From Lindgomyces ingoldianus (lineage: Eukaryota; Ascomycota; Dothideomycetes; Pleosporales; Lindgomycetaceae): 64,000 bases of DNA. This document shows positions 1 to 12,499 of the stretch, in pieces; the stretch's first letter is position 1, and each line of letters begins with the position of its first letter. Below the pieces are notes generated by a model, which was given only the letters and a program-made list of their open reading frames with translations, was not told the origin of the DNA and ran no database searches. The position numbers and the translations under genes are program-made. The DNA lies in the NCBI RefSeq assembly GCF_010093535.1, contig NW_022985162.1, positions 3,357,752 through 3,421,751 on the forward strand, in the 5' to 3' direction.

Positions 1-3000
1 TACTAATTAAGCTTTTTACAAAGTTGTTGCTATTAACAGTCCCTTCTAGCTACTAATTCCACCTTTTAAGATACTATTCTTAAGGGCTAAACAGGTAATT
101 ATAACAGTATTATATGCTGCACAGCTAGGCAGTTACTTCCTAGCTTCTAATATTTAACTAGCAACCTTAGATAAGAGTATTAGTCTCCTAAAACTATTTA
201 ATTATAAGTTCCTTAATAATTCTAAGTAAGTTTAGTATTAGGTAAAGTATTAGACACTAGCTAATAATATTACACAGACATTAAGCTGCATTCTAGATAA
301 ATTAGTTTAACATAAAGGACACAAAGTACCTACTAGATACTATTTAAGCTAGGGATAACATAGTGCTAGTAAATTTAACCTAGTTTATTAACATGCTTAA
401 GCTAGATAAGCACTAGAAGTAGAAAAAAAAGTAGCTTAGACATATTAAATAACTTATAGCTACTTAAATAAATAGTCTATACTTCTAACTAATTACTACA
501 ACCTTTAACTTATATTAGCATTTTGCTTGCTAATTATAGTAGAGTAAGAATTTTTTAAGTAACTAAAAAAGAAAGGTTTGTTAAATATAAGCCTTTTAAG
601 GGATTTAACTTGCAACACTGCTACATACATAAGCTCTAGTGCATAATTACAGCTTCTACTTATATAAAAAACTGCTCTGTCTAAACTAAGTCTCTAAAAC
701 TTGTAAATAGTAATAGCCTAGGCTAAATAAAAAGGAAACTGTGTTTATAAGACTACTGCCTAGTTCTAATAAAACTTTTAGTAAATAGGGAAAATTAGAA
801 CAACTACCTAACTATTAGCTCGCACATATAAACCTAGACTTGTATAATTAGGAAAGGCTATAAGGACTGCCTTTAGCGCCTTTTTGCAACAATTAGTTAC
901 ACTTAACAACTATATAATGTTGTTAACTTCCCTAGTAGATCTATTTACAAGACCTGCCTTAGTCTAGATGTTATGCAATAGCATAACACGCTTACTAATG
1001 CATAGAGGAAGTAAACTATAAAGATTACTACTATCTGCAGCAGACACCTTAGCTAGCTCACTATAATTATGCTAAGCATAAGCTATAATTACAGGTGCAT
1101 GTAAATCCCTTATACTTTAATAATTAATTGCAGATACCTCTGCCCTTTTCCTACATAAATAAATAGAGGTAGAGAAGGAAGAGCGCTTACTTTTAGTAAA
1201 AGAAGCACTGCAATAGCTTATAAACAAGTTCTAGTTATTTTATGTGCTTGTACCTTTGCAAAGACAGCTAAGGGCTTTGTAAAATTATAACTAGCTATTT
1301 TCTTACTATCTTATAACTATATTAAAAACAACTGTCTTTGTAAATTGCTAATATAGTAGTTAACTATAGTAGTTAAGGACAGAACCATTACTAGAGCTAT
1401 TAAATAGTAGGCGCCTACCTACTAGAGGAAGCTGGCTAAAGTCTCCTAATAGGATAATATTAATACTGCTAAACAGAGCTGTACTCTAAGGAAACGCCTA
1501 TAAACATCTTCTATAAATCTAGGATAACATTTTAAGTCTAACTATTAACTTCTTGTTAATAATAATATACTTTATAGAACGTAGTTAGGCTTGTAAAGCT
1601 TATAAGCTAGCACTAATAAGTAGTGGCAGAGGTCCTAGTTTAACAGTAATTAGAATACAGAAAACAGAATTTAGGGTTGTCCTAGATATAAGATAAGCAG
1701 CAACGCTAGTAGGTGTGCATTGTAAGATAGGTAAAGCAACATTATGCTTAGCTGCTAATATTTCTAGCTTAGACAATATTATCTTAATTACATATATCTT
1801 TTTAGTCCCTCTAACACTGTTAAGATTAACAAGCAATTATTATAGAAACTGTTTAGCAAGGAAAGCAGTGTAATAATTAATAATTAGGTTGTATAGCAAC
1901 TGCTACTTAGCTTACAAGTTATTAGACGCAGTAATAGACACTATAGGTGCATTCTTAACTAGATAGTTCTGCTTAATATCTTACTAATATAACATAAGAT
2001 CTAAATAAAATGTGTTAAAGTAAGCCTTATGCTTTTAATTCTTAGCATAGTTAATTAGCTAATCTCCTAAGGACTTATTATTAACAGGAATACCTACATC
2101 TTTAGGTTAGAGATAAGTAAGCTTATTAAAAGAAAGACTCTCTTTAGGTACTACATTCTCTTACTTAGGATCCTCCTTTTCTCTCTGCACTTCTAGGTCA
2201 CTATAAGAATTTAATAGTGTATAATAGCATAATATTTAGCATCTTACATAAGCCTTAGTAAAAGTAGCAAATACCTGCCTATTAACACAGTATAACTCTA
2301 AAGTTATTTAAAATAGATAGTGCAACATTAATTTAATATAAAAAAAGTTTTTAATGTTAATAGATAGTTTATACTAAGGAATAAAGTTAAAAATTTATAG
2401 TTTTGCTTAAGGCTTACACTTTAAGCGCTTGTTATAATTAAAATAAAGTAGGTAATTTAAATAGCAGATACTAAAAAGGGCTACTAGGCGTTTAATGTAC
2501 TTCTGCAGTATGCTCTTGCTTTTTTAAAGAGTATAGGTTTTAGCTTTATTACTTTTATTAGCTACTTAATTATCTTTAGGCTGCCTACTCTAGAAAAAGA
2601 AGGAGACTAGCTGTAATTTAAGAGAATAATAATTAACATTAATAACTGTGCAGCTGCAGTGTACTAACGCAATACTAAATAGAGTATGCAGAACCTTCTG
2701 TGCACTGTAATTGCAAGAGCTAATACTCTTGTTAAAAAGCCTTACTACAAAGAAGAGCATTAGGTTGCTAGGTTTAATATATAGTAATATCTGCCCTGCT
2801 ATATCCTTAAAAGTCTGCGTCTGTGTCTTGCCTTTTAAAGCGTACACGCCTATATAGTTAACAACGCCAGTAGTGCTAGTGCACACTTATATGTTAGTAT
2901 TTGCGCGCTATCTAAGCGCAAGTATAGGTGAATAGGTGTTAAGGCGCATATAGTTTTTTTTAGCAGCAAATTTTTTATACTGCTTATCTGCTAGCTTCTT

Positions 3001-5740
3001 AAAACCTAGACTTGTTTATAAAGGCTAAAGTGCATTAAATTAGTAAACTTTTATATTAGTTTTTTTATTTCTTTTAAGACAATAACTAGCTAAATAGCAA
3101 TAGATGTAGTACTAGGTAAGAACACTTAAAAGCTTTTTAAAGTTAAATAACATAGCTAGTGCTAGTAGTAACAGCACAGAACCCTTGTCTACTAGCTGCT
3201 GTGGATTCAGCTCTAGGTGCATTGCTAATATATGACACCCCTAGTATGCTGCTATGCAGGCGATATTAAAATTAGTTGCATTGTTGCCTAACTTTAAATC
3301 TAGGTTTAGTACTTCTTTGCAGTAGTATAGGCTATAATTATGCGTACTACCTTAGCCTTACTACTTATACTAATCCTAAAAGTTAGTTATGTTAAACTTA
3401 GAAGTTAGAACATAGGTTTTAAAAAGCTAAAATTACTTATTAAAATAATACACTATAATATAAGAATTATTCTAGATAAAATTAGAAGTAAAGTAAACAC
3501 ATTGCTTTAAGTCTGCAGCCTCCTACTCTAAGAACTTTAGCATAAAGCGCAACAGATTGTGCTAATGTTAATTTGTAGTAAAGAATGTAATAAATAAAGT
3601 TAGATAGTGTAGTTAGCGCACCTTATTAATTTTAGTAAACACGTAATATAAAGGTAATAAATAGGTAATAGATAAACTATTGCTTTTAACACTTTCTTTT
3701 TTTATACTTAATAAGATTAAGTCCTATAAATGTTAGCTATAAGCCTTATAATAGAATTAATTAAACGCTAGCTACTATCTAGCTAATTAAACTTCTTCTA
3801 TATTAACTTAACTATAATGTCCTTGTTGCTAAAAGATTTTTTAACATAGAAACCTGCCTTAGTAGCAGACTCTTAGCAAAGGAGAGTGTTAAATGCAGTA
3901 AAATAGAACTATAAGTAGCGTGTAAACTGTCTATTCTTGTAGTAAATAAGATGCTAAATATAAGATAAATAATTAATTTCTTATAAGCACAGCTAAACAA
4001 ACTCTGCTACTCTACATAAAAATAAAGATAGAAATGCTAAGCTTAGCAGTAGCTTATAGTTTTTAAATTTAGATAGAGGAGTTTGTCTTATAAAGGCTAT
4101 AGAAAGGTACGTCTAATTAGTTGTCCTCTAGATATGCTGTTATAAGGTCTTAAATTCTATAATGTTTAGAGTAAAGTTAGGGATAATCTTGTAATTAGGA
4201 TTTTTTAACTTTTTAATTTCTAGGTCTTCTATTACTAAGCTTCTATAATAGCTAGTTACGTCACTTTATTTTAAGGTGTTAGGATAAATACTAGCTATAG
4301 GACGTAATAGAACACTACAACCTATGCTAGAGCTAACTGTTAAGCGCTTAGTACTAGGCAGCTGTAGGTGTTGTACACTAGAAGGAGTGTAGGATTTACT
4401 TACACCCTAATTAAGTATTCTAAGTGCACTTACAACACTTTGTTAATAGTTGTTAGTTGCACTAGCAGTAGTACTAGAATTAGACAGCAGATTAACATTA
4501 TACTTATAAACAGTATTAGCGCAGGTATTAGACACTAGGTTTGCATTAACATTATCTAGAGTAGCTAATAACTCTTTTTTAGTTGCATAAATAGTAGGGA
4601 GCTAATTATTAATATAGTTATTAAAAAGTAAAGCATTAAGTGCTTCTTAGTTAATTTTAATGTTGTAATAGCTAGAATAGTTAGATTTAAGAAATAGAAG
4701 CTACTGCAATATAATAGTTTACTGCACTTTATAGTCTTTTTTAAATTAGTAATTAATAGCACTAACATTTTTACCTTTAGATGCTAGGGGCTTTAAGATA
4801 ATAACATTAAGATTATATAAAAATAGTAGTAAGCAGGAAAAGACCTTTGTAGTATTTATAGTAAAATAGTAAACATGCCTCTAATACTTATACTGTTAAC
4901 TCTAGTGCTGCCTTAGCTTTATTATAATCTGCACTCTAGCTAGAAGTTGTTCCTTAGTTATAGTTAGTGTTAGAAGATAAGATAGCACAGGACTAGGATC
5001 TAGCCTATTTGCAGCACCCTATAAGGGCACCTAATTAGGATTGTCTAAGTAGTTACGCCTGTCTTTTTAACATGTAGCGCATTTATATAGAGCAATATCT
5101 AAATTAAACTACTTTTAGTTGCACACTTTACATTTCTTTAGATTTATCTTTCTAAGCTTTAAGTAGAATTTTGCTATTAGACTCTTATCTTTATTTAATA
5201 GCGCTAGATTATTAAGAGATTTATCTATAATAAATTACATAATACAAGGCGTTTTTAGCATGCTGTATGCTCTTTGTTCTGCTTTAAATAAAGCATCTAT
5301 TCTAGCCTTATCCTTTAACAAACGCACAGTATTGCTGTTTACTAATTCTTGTAATAAGGCAACTAAGAATTATCTAGAAAGATCTTCTTATAATAATAAA
5401 AAGGACTAAGGAGTAAAAAGAACGCTTAGAATGCTAGAGACATTGCTAGATAAGTGTAGTCTGCAAGATTAATAAGTCTGTTCTAATGTATATAACTAGT
5501 ACGCATTTTAAAGGAGCGCAGGAGTTAGACCTAGGTTTAATAGTGGTATAGGCTTAAAAGCCTTGTGCTGTACAGTACACGCCTATATATTGCCTTAACA
5601 ACTTGCATAGTTTGCTTTCTACTTAACACTATCCTTAAATTAATTAATGCCTTTAATAAGAGTAGTGTTGCATTTGCTGCATTTACATAGAGGTGTAGAA
5701 GTACAAGACTAGGCGTTAGGTGGTTAACAAAAAGAAGCAC
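1..5740 (-). pseudogene. Helitron Rep/helicase protein, degenerate
   Basis: Remains of the RepHel protein, which nicks and unwinds DNA for rolling-circle transposition. Reading the minus strand from high to low coordinates: about 5310-4930 has a Cys-rich block (KCKVCN and CATC) followed by a segment resembling LTxxEELLARV of Helitron N-terminal regions. About 3900-3830 resembles the RFRYFAFNTL block. 2886-2590 is an open 98-residue stretch with NYSAQKVLHTL and HCSCTVINVN, matching the SAQEV/SSRTVVNV region before the helicase. 1836-1600 is an open 78-residue stretch holding the Walker A region, now RGTKKIYVIK instead of a GGTGKT-type loop, then APTSVAAY-like sequence. 1446-1417 encodes GDFSQLPLVG, the PIF1-type helicase motif. 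Many stops replace Gln or Trp. No active protein is expected. Confidence 0.82.
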
Positions 5741-6478
5741 TGTTTAGTTAACAAGATTAGGTAAAGCGTGTTTAGCAAGAACAAGCAGCGCGTGTTTAAC
5801 AAAAGTAAGCAACACTATTTTAATAGAAATTATTTTAAACTGTAACTATAAAGATATTTGCTGCGTTTATAATATTAGTAAGTAGGCAATGTTTTCTTTT
5901 TATGTTAGCTAAGAGATCTAGAGCAGTAGGGGTTGCTAGGCGTTTTCTAGCAGGCTAGGGTTTAGTAGTACAAGAAGCACAACGCACCTTTTATTAAAAG
6001 AACTACTAATTAGTTGCAGGATTAAGTAGACAGTAACAGTTAGCGCATTAAGGTAGGTTATTTAGGTTAAAGAATAGTTGCAGCATAATGCTTAGCAAAG
6101 TAGTATTAGATAGGTAATAGACACATAACAATAACATTTAACTGCAGCAGGATAAACACGTGCAGCACGCGACCTACCACAGCCTGCAACTAAGCGTGGC
6201 TGATGCAAATCCCTAACACACTAATGTAGCTGGAGGGTGGAACAGACGCAACTAACTATAATTTAAACATGTTTTACACAACGCATGCTAGAGCAAACTG
6301 CGTGCAAATTAACATAAAGGTGCACTTATGTTAGGTATACATTTTTTTTAAAAAAGAATGTAAGAAATACACAAGGTAATAGAGAAATAGCGTTACTAGG
6401 GTTTATCTAAAGAAATCATGACTAACTAGCGCGTCTAAAAGAGGAGATTCTGCTAAACTTTTCGTTCTGCAAACCCGA
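5741..6478 (-). other. Helitron 5' noncoding region
   Basis: No coding similarity seen. The stretch 6140-6330 is richer in GC than its surroundings and keeps CpG-containing words such as cacgtgcagcacgcg, so RIP was lighter here. It lies between the protein remnant and the proposed 5' end at 6478. Confidence 0.45.
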
Positions 6479-7011
6479 ATATAATAAGCAGAGCAAGCTC
6501 TGCTAATAATAAAGAAGCATTTTAAACTAATATAAAAATAATATCTTAGATAAGATTATACTTAAAAGGCTTTTTAATAATTTAGTTTTAGCTACATGTA
6601 GATAATTAAATAGACTTTAGAGCTAATAGCATAACACTTACTTCTAAAATAAAAGAAGTATTTAGTAGTGTTAAAGCTTTTAAAGATGCTTTAATAGCTA
6701 TTTATAAAACTATAAATAAATAAAAAATTATAGCTAACAAGTTAAATACTTTAAAATAAGAAAAAAGCATAGCCTAGAACTATGCAGCATGCTTTAGGGA
6801 ACAGCTAGCTATTTATAGCTAGACTAATTAAAAGGCTTTTTACTAGATGTTTTATAATAGGCTAAGTAATATTATTAAAGATAAATTTATATATAATTAT
6901 AAACTAACTACTTTTAAAAGCTTTATTATATAAGTAATAACTTATAATAATTAATATAAAGAGTGTAAAAAAAAAAGTAGTAAAAAAAAACTTTTTAAAA
7001 ACTAAAGTTTA
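6479..7011 (+). mobile_element. Gypsy B1, left fragment (gag)
   Basis: A Ty3/Gypsy gag remnant. From about 6510 it aligns with Gypsy B2 at 33160-33655: both carry the sequence leading to CFREQLAI (the AxFREL-type gag block) and the following block around YNRLSN / YKRLFN. The fragment is bounded by the Helitron 5' end on the left and by the Copia LTR at 7012 on the right. Continuation of the same element resumes at 24086, but about 270 bp judged from B2 (roughly 33655-33930) is missing between the two pieces. A short inverted repeat, AGCAGAGC-AA-GCTCTGCT, at 6488-6505 is absent from B2. Confidence 0.75.
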
Positions 7012-7291
7012 TGTCTGTACGCAGCAGCAGCGTCGCGGCCTGGATACAAGCGATCGCGCACGAGCAGGATCACGTATCTATGTCACATGATGCTTGTGCG
7101 CAAACCTCTATGCGTAAACATCTAGATATCCCCCTTTTTCTCTGTATAAAGGAAAGATAAAAGTAATAAAACTAAAAACATGTTACTTTTACTTTACCTA
7201 CCTTATACACTATGCACACTATACACTACTTTTACTTTTGCTACTTAAGTGCTTATACTATAAGCAGCTAGCTATTAGAGCTTATTTAACA
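7012..7291 (+). repeat. Copia A1 5' LTR
   Basis: 280 bp, starts TGTCTGTACGC and ends TTTAACA, the TG...CA pattern of LTRs. The first 100 bp is almost unmutated (it keeps gcagcagcagcgtcgcgg) while the rest is AT-shifted. It contains GTCACATG at 7082-7089. Confidence 0.9.
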
Positions 7292-7450
7292 CTAATTAGT
7301 AGTTAATTTAATTAACTATAAATTAGTAAAAGTAATAATAAAGTACCTATACTTTATAAAGTACTTTATTTTATTACTTATTTTTTAAAAAAAGTAATAA
7401 CAGAGCACTTACACTATATAAAGTACTTTATTTAGTTACTTATTTTTTAG

Positions 7451-7682
7451 AATAGTAGATTAATCTTTTACATTATACAGTAAGCTCTGCTACTATATAA
7501 AGTAAAAAGAAGATAGTGTAAGACGCATACTAAAGCTATTAAAGCTGCATAACCTAGTAGCTAGATAATAGTAGATTAATCCTTTATATTATATAGCAAG
7601 CTCTGCTACTATATAAAGTAAAGAGGAGATAGTGTAAGGCGCACACTAAAGCTATTAAAGCTGCACAACCTAGTAGCTAGAC
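7451..7682 (+). repeat. 116-bp tandem repeat in Copia A leader
   Basis: Two head-to-tail copies (starting at 7451 and 7567) of a 116-bp unit that begins aatagtagattaatc and contains agctctgctactatat and gcacactaaagctattaaagc. It lies between the LTR and gag, so it is probably untranslated leader. The same pair occurs in A4 (56169 and 56285); A2 has a pair at 20759/20875 plus a third, separated unit near 21135. Confidence 0.85.
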
Positions 7683-10128
7683 AACAGCAGTACTTATATA
7701 ATTTACTAGAAAAGTAATTAACTATACTATTATAATAAAATCCTACTAGCAACTAATAACTTTATATAATAATAAAAAAAATAAAAAAAATATTTTATTA
7801 TATAAATAACTTATAAAAGATATAAAAATATAACACTATAAAATAAAACTAGCTTAAAGTACTAGAATAATAAAATTAACATGTTAAAAGCTTTAATAAG
7901 CTTATAAACTTAATTATATAACTATAAGTTACATAATTACTAATTTACATATAATAACTTAAAAAAGCGCTACTTTTCTAAGTTTATATATAAAAAATTT
8001 TAAAAAATAAACACTATAAAACTTCTTACTACTTAGCTGCGCATTTAAAAGAGAGCTTATATAAGTGCTAAAGAATAAAGAAATTACACTACAGCTAAGC
8101 ACTAAAGGTACTTAAGCCTAAAAGCTATATAATATAGCATAAAAAAAAGTAATTACACTAAAAAAGCTTTATATATAACTTGTATTACTATATAAGGCTT
8201 TATATAAAAGTAGACTAAACATAATGCTGCTAATAACACTAAATGTACTAGCATTACTTACTCTTACACCTTAGCTAGCACTACACTAATTACTGTACAA
8301 ACAATACATGCTACCCTACCTAACGCCTACTCTACACCCTTAATTGTACACACTACTGCCTGTAGTAGTGTATACACTACTAATACTACCTATATAATCT
8401 ATACTATATTATAACCTATATAAACTTCTACTTTAGAAAGAAACTACTAAAGAAAAACTTTTAGTAAATAAAATTATATAATTTTAAAAAGTATAAAAAA
8501 AATAATAACTATATAAGTTAACTATATAACATTTTTATAAATAAAATAAATTTTTTTATTAATTTATATTAACAGCTAAATATCTAGAAAACTTAGTATA
8601 TAAACATTTTTCTAAATATTTTAGAAAGTTATGTAAATATATACTATATACACAACATAGGCTTTAGGCATAACTAGAAGTATTTGTACAACACCTTAAG
8701 TAGTTACTTTAACACTAATGTAAACTATAGCTAGTACTAGATAGACTAAATAATAATAACTTTTATATAATACTAATAAAAAAACTTTAATAAAAGTTTA
8801 TATAAAGTTTTTAAAATAATAATTAATAAGCTTACACTTATATAAAGGGCACTAAAAATAAAATTTTAAAAAAATGTTTTACTGCACACTGCTATTATAT
8901 AAGCTTATTAAGGATAACTAGAACTAGAACATGCTATGTTTACTATTAAGCTCTTCTGTAAAGCTTTATTTAGTAACTTATAAGCATTACTCTAAGTTAC
9001 TATAGACTAAAGGGTAAACTAATACCTTTAGAAACTGCCTAATGTATACTACATAGACTACTAATACAACTCTACATAATAAAAGTCTATATAATAAAAA
9101 AAAAGCTTCTCTTTATATAGAAAAGAATAATATAGAAGATTTTTATTTAGGTTTAGGCTACAATCTAGAGACAACTGCATGTAAATAAAAAAGTGCTTTA
9201 TCTACTATAAAAAAATGTTAGTTATTAAACTACCTTTATAAGAACTATACATAAGCAAAAAACTAGTATGTTACCTTATATAAAGAGTTTTATAATAAGA
9301 CTTTATTATATAAAGCTATTACTTTATATATTTAAAACTTTAAAAGTTACTTTAAGAAAGAAAATAATTTACATAATGTAAAAAAAATAAAATAAAAAGG
9401 TAAAGATGCTAAAAACGCTATTAACTACTTTACCTTTACTGCCTATCTATACTATGTAATAGAAGAGGACATCTACAGCATTAAACTTAAAAAGTATGCT
9501 AAGCAGTTTATCTTTAATAACTAATACTATATAGTATACTAAGGCAAACTATAAAACATAGGCGTAGTAAAGATCTTTACTATTAGTAAGTTCTAACTTA
9601 AGGCGTACATATAAAAGAACTTATATATAAAAATTAATTAAACACTTAGCTAAATAGATATTAGCTTTAAAAGCTAGACACTAAAAAGATTAATTAGTAC
9701 TATATAAATCTAAAACCTAATTAGTCTAGTTATATACTACATTTTAGAGACTTTAACACTATTTTTACTATTACTAGCAGATGCTAACTAACTTAGGGCA
9801 TACTTTAATAACATTTTAAATATTATTATATATAAAAATAAAACTACTATTTTTATTATATAAAAATAAAGACACTTTTTTTTTAATATTAGTAAGAAAA
9901 AATTTATATTCTTCTTTACTAAATTAAAACTCTACTGCCTTTACTGCTAATTTAGACACCTTTATATAAAAAAACTCTAGAAGATGCTAACTAGCGCTAG
10001 CTATAACATTAATGCTGCAGTGCTAGAAGAGATTAAAAAGTTCTACTACTTTTACTAATTATATAACTAGGCTCTATAAAAATTTAAGTTTATAATTAAA
10101 AATAACACTTACTTTAACTATAAAGTTA

Positions 10129-10205
10129 TGTCGCGTACAGCTATCTGTCTACATATATCCTTCTGCTGTGCTAGCTAGGAGGTTGACCTTTTAGCAAACG
10201 CAACA
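10129..10205 (+). repeat. TRIM left LTR, 77 bp
   Basis: Starts TGTCGCG and ends GCAACA. Contains ctatctgtc where the right copy has ctatccgtc. Confidence 0.9.
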
Positions 10206-10220
10206 GTTATAAGCCTAGTT

Positions 10221-10320
10221 TGCGGCGTAGTGTAGATGGTTAGCGCTTAAAAAATTTGCGCACCCCTGCTCCACTAATAGGATTGCATTATCCCAGAGCA
10301 CTGCGTGTTTAATTCCCACG
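10221..10320 (+). other. tRNA-like segment with pol III A and B boxes
   Basis: Inside the miniature LTR element. TAGTGTAGATGG (10228-10239) fits the A-box consensus TRGYNNARNNGG. GTTTAATTC (10307-10315) fits the B box GWTCRANNC with one C-to-T change. GTGT/GCGC on the two sides of the D-loop region can pair with G-T wobbles. The boxes are about 67 nt apart, longer than an intronless tRNA, and the acceptor stem does not pair. It is therefore not a functional tRNA; it looks like a tRNA-derived promoter or a decayed tRNA with an intron. Confidence 0.45.
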
Positions 10321-10474
10321 CTTAGCAAAGAGCATTTAGGCAGTGCGTCTATTACAGAGGCTACCTTACTAGATCTGTCTCTAAGTTCTGTTGCTCAGGC
10401 TAAAGAGGAAGGGTGTGTTAAGGTTGTTTTACCATGTTTCACCTCTCTTGTTCCACGGTTTAAGCTGGGGGGTG

Positions 10475-10551
10475 TGTCGCGTACAGCTATCCGTCTACAT
10501 ATATCCTTCTGCTGTGCTAGCTAGGAGGTTGACCTTTTAGCAAACGCAACA
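10475..10551 (+). repeat. TRIM right LTR, 77 bp
   Basis: Same length and ends as the left copy, and followed by the AGTTA target duplication. Confidence 0.9.
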
Positions 10552-11801
10552 AGTTATTATTAATGTTATATAAATTAATAATAAAAATGTTTTATATATT
10601 ATTAATATAAACATATTATTTTAGGCTACTACATTTCTAAAATCTATGTCTACACAAGATACCTAGGATGCACTATGCAAATGCTAGATTAATACTTATT
10701 AAAAACTCTTAGACTACATTATACATAACTCTAGTATAAACTTTACTTTAAAAGATTTTTAAGCTTATGTAAAAATTATAAGAGCTATATATAAGCAGAT
10801 GCCTATAAAAGCTTATTAAGTAGTTAGAAAAGTTAAGTGTGCGTATACACCTCTTTAATAAGTATTTAACATTCTAAAGACTAAGCTAGGTAACTGTACA
10901 GATAATAAGGCTATCTTGTAGATATTAGTTAAGGCTCTAAACAACATAGCTAGCCTGCACAGTCTAGTACCTACACTACTAGTTTTTAAAGCATACCTAA
11001 GAATTAACCTAGACTTTTTACTCTTCCTAGACATTATTACATAAGTAAGTACTATATAAAAAGTAATAAAAATACTTTAAAAAAACTATATAAAAGTAAA
11101 GATTAATTATATAATTAACACTTATAATAGTTAGCCTTATAGTGTATAAACTTTTTAACTTTCTTCTTAGCTTAAAGATTATAGCATAAAGAGAGAAAAA
11201 AAGCTAGACTAGCTTATATAAGATTAAGAGCATTAAAAAGAGAGATATTATTATTAAAAAAAATAGCTTACTAAAGCTCTAATGTACACAAGTTAAACTA
11301 TACTATAAAGAAAAAAAAAAGACAACTTACTTATAATAAATAACCTAGATAAACTAATCTTTATATAAAAAGATTCTTTAAAAAAGAAAAAAAAATAGCT
11401 TTATAAAAATATTATAAAGGCAGAACTAGAGCCTACAATAGACTAAGCCTCTTAGGATAGCAATGCTGCACTAGTGCAAAGAGAAGATATAAATACTAGA
11501 AAAAGTAAAAGGCAAAAGAAACCTACATAAAGTCTAGACTAGGTATTTTTAACTTGAAAGAAAAAAATAATTAAGCCTTATTTATTAAGCTTTATATAAA
11601 TAGTGTAATTACTACACTTAAAAAACTATTTAAAAAATTAGACTATATAAAGATAAACACTTTAATTACTAATAGCACTTTTAAAGTTATAGCATATAAC
11701 TTAATAAAGCATAAAAGTTAGATTTTTAACTTTTACTTTATATAAAAAGTAAAAAGTAAAACAACTTAACTATATAAAAAATCCTGCCTAGTGTTTACTA
11801 G

Positions 11802-12119
11802 TGTCACGGTATCCTCCCCGGATCCTAGACATAACTGTATTAGACGCGTACTAGAGTATTATTAGTGCACGTCTAACACAAACACAACACAACATAGACA
11901 TAAACTTAAGCATAAACTGCCTTAACACTAACTAAACCTAAAATAGGCTTAATTTATACTTAAAGTGCTTAGACTTCTAAGCTAAGTATTTAATTACTAA
12001 TTTTTTTCTAAACCTTTCTATTTCTTACACAACATCTTATACATACTATAATACTTTACATAGTAATTAAACTAGACTTCTGTAAAGCTTTATAACCTTA
12101 CTTATACATAATTATAATA
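11802..12119 (+). repeat. Gypsy A 5' LTR
   Basis: 318 bp, starts TGTCACGGTATCC. Its end was placed by alignment with the 3' LTR end (cacaatcgtgaca). Its end reads cataattataata, the RIP-shifted form. Confidence 0.9.
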
Positions 12120-12499
12120 TTATGTTATGTTAAAACCTTAGCTAAGAATAGCCTCTAAATTTAATTTAATAAGCTTAGTACTTATATAACTTTAAGCTAT
12201 TAAAGTAAGCTAAGAAGCTTTTTAAAAAGCACTTACTTTATAAAAAAGCTACTATGTTATAAGCTTAAAAGCTTTTTAAAAGAACTTTAAAAAACAGCTT
12301 TATGTTGTTAAGTAGTCTATTTCTGCCTTAACTTTTATTATAGTAGTAGGAACTAAAAACTTACTAGCTTTAAAGCTTACCTAGAAGTCTAGAGATAGCT
12401 TAACTTTTTTCTATCTAATACTGCTTATAACTTATAACTTTTTTAACTTAGTAATAAAATCTAACTAACTCTCTAATCCTCTACTGTTTAATAGAAAAT

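Larger units (their letters stand above)
1..6478 (-). mobile_element. Helitron, partial, RIP-degraded
   Basis: A rolling-circle transposon on the minus strand that leaves the window at position 1, so its 3' end is not seen. Identification rests on helicase and Helitron-specific blocks read on the minus strand (see the coding entry). The 5' terminus is placed at 6478 because the minus strand there begins TCGGGTTTGCAGAACG, with the TC start expected of Helitrons. Directly beyond it the sequence aligns with the gag of the Gypsy B2 copy near 33131, which marks the edge of the target. The base before TC is T rather than the usual A, so the end may be off by a base or altered by RIP. Family confidence is high; terminus confidence is moderate. 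Confidence 0.82.
10129..10551 (+). mobile_element. miniature LTR element (TRIM-like), 423 bp
   Basis: Two 77-bp direct terminal repeats (TGTCGCGTACAG...AACGCAACA) flank a 269-bp noncoding interior. Target duplication AGTTA at 10124-10128 and 10552-10556. The uninterrupted site is visible in A4 near 58896 (aaagttattattaatg). A purine-rich tract ggggggtg directly precedes the right repeat, as expected of a polypurine tract in plus orientation. The two repeats differ at one visible base, and the element is much less AT-shifted than the Copia around it, so it inserted late. It has no coding capacity and would need another element's enzymes. The interior carries tRNA-like promoter boxes (separate entry). 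Confidence 0.9.

Noticed and set aside
10221..10320. A functional tRNA gene
   Set aside because: A and B boxes are present but the acceptor stem does not pair and the distance between the boxes is long. Kept only as tRNA-like.
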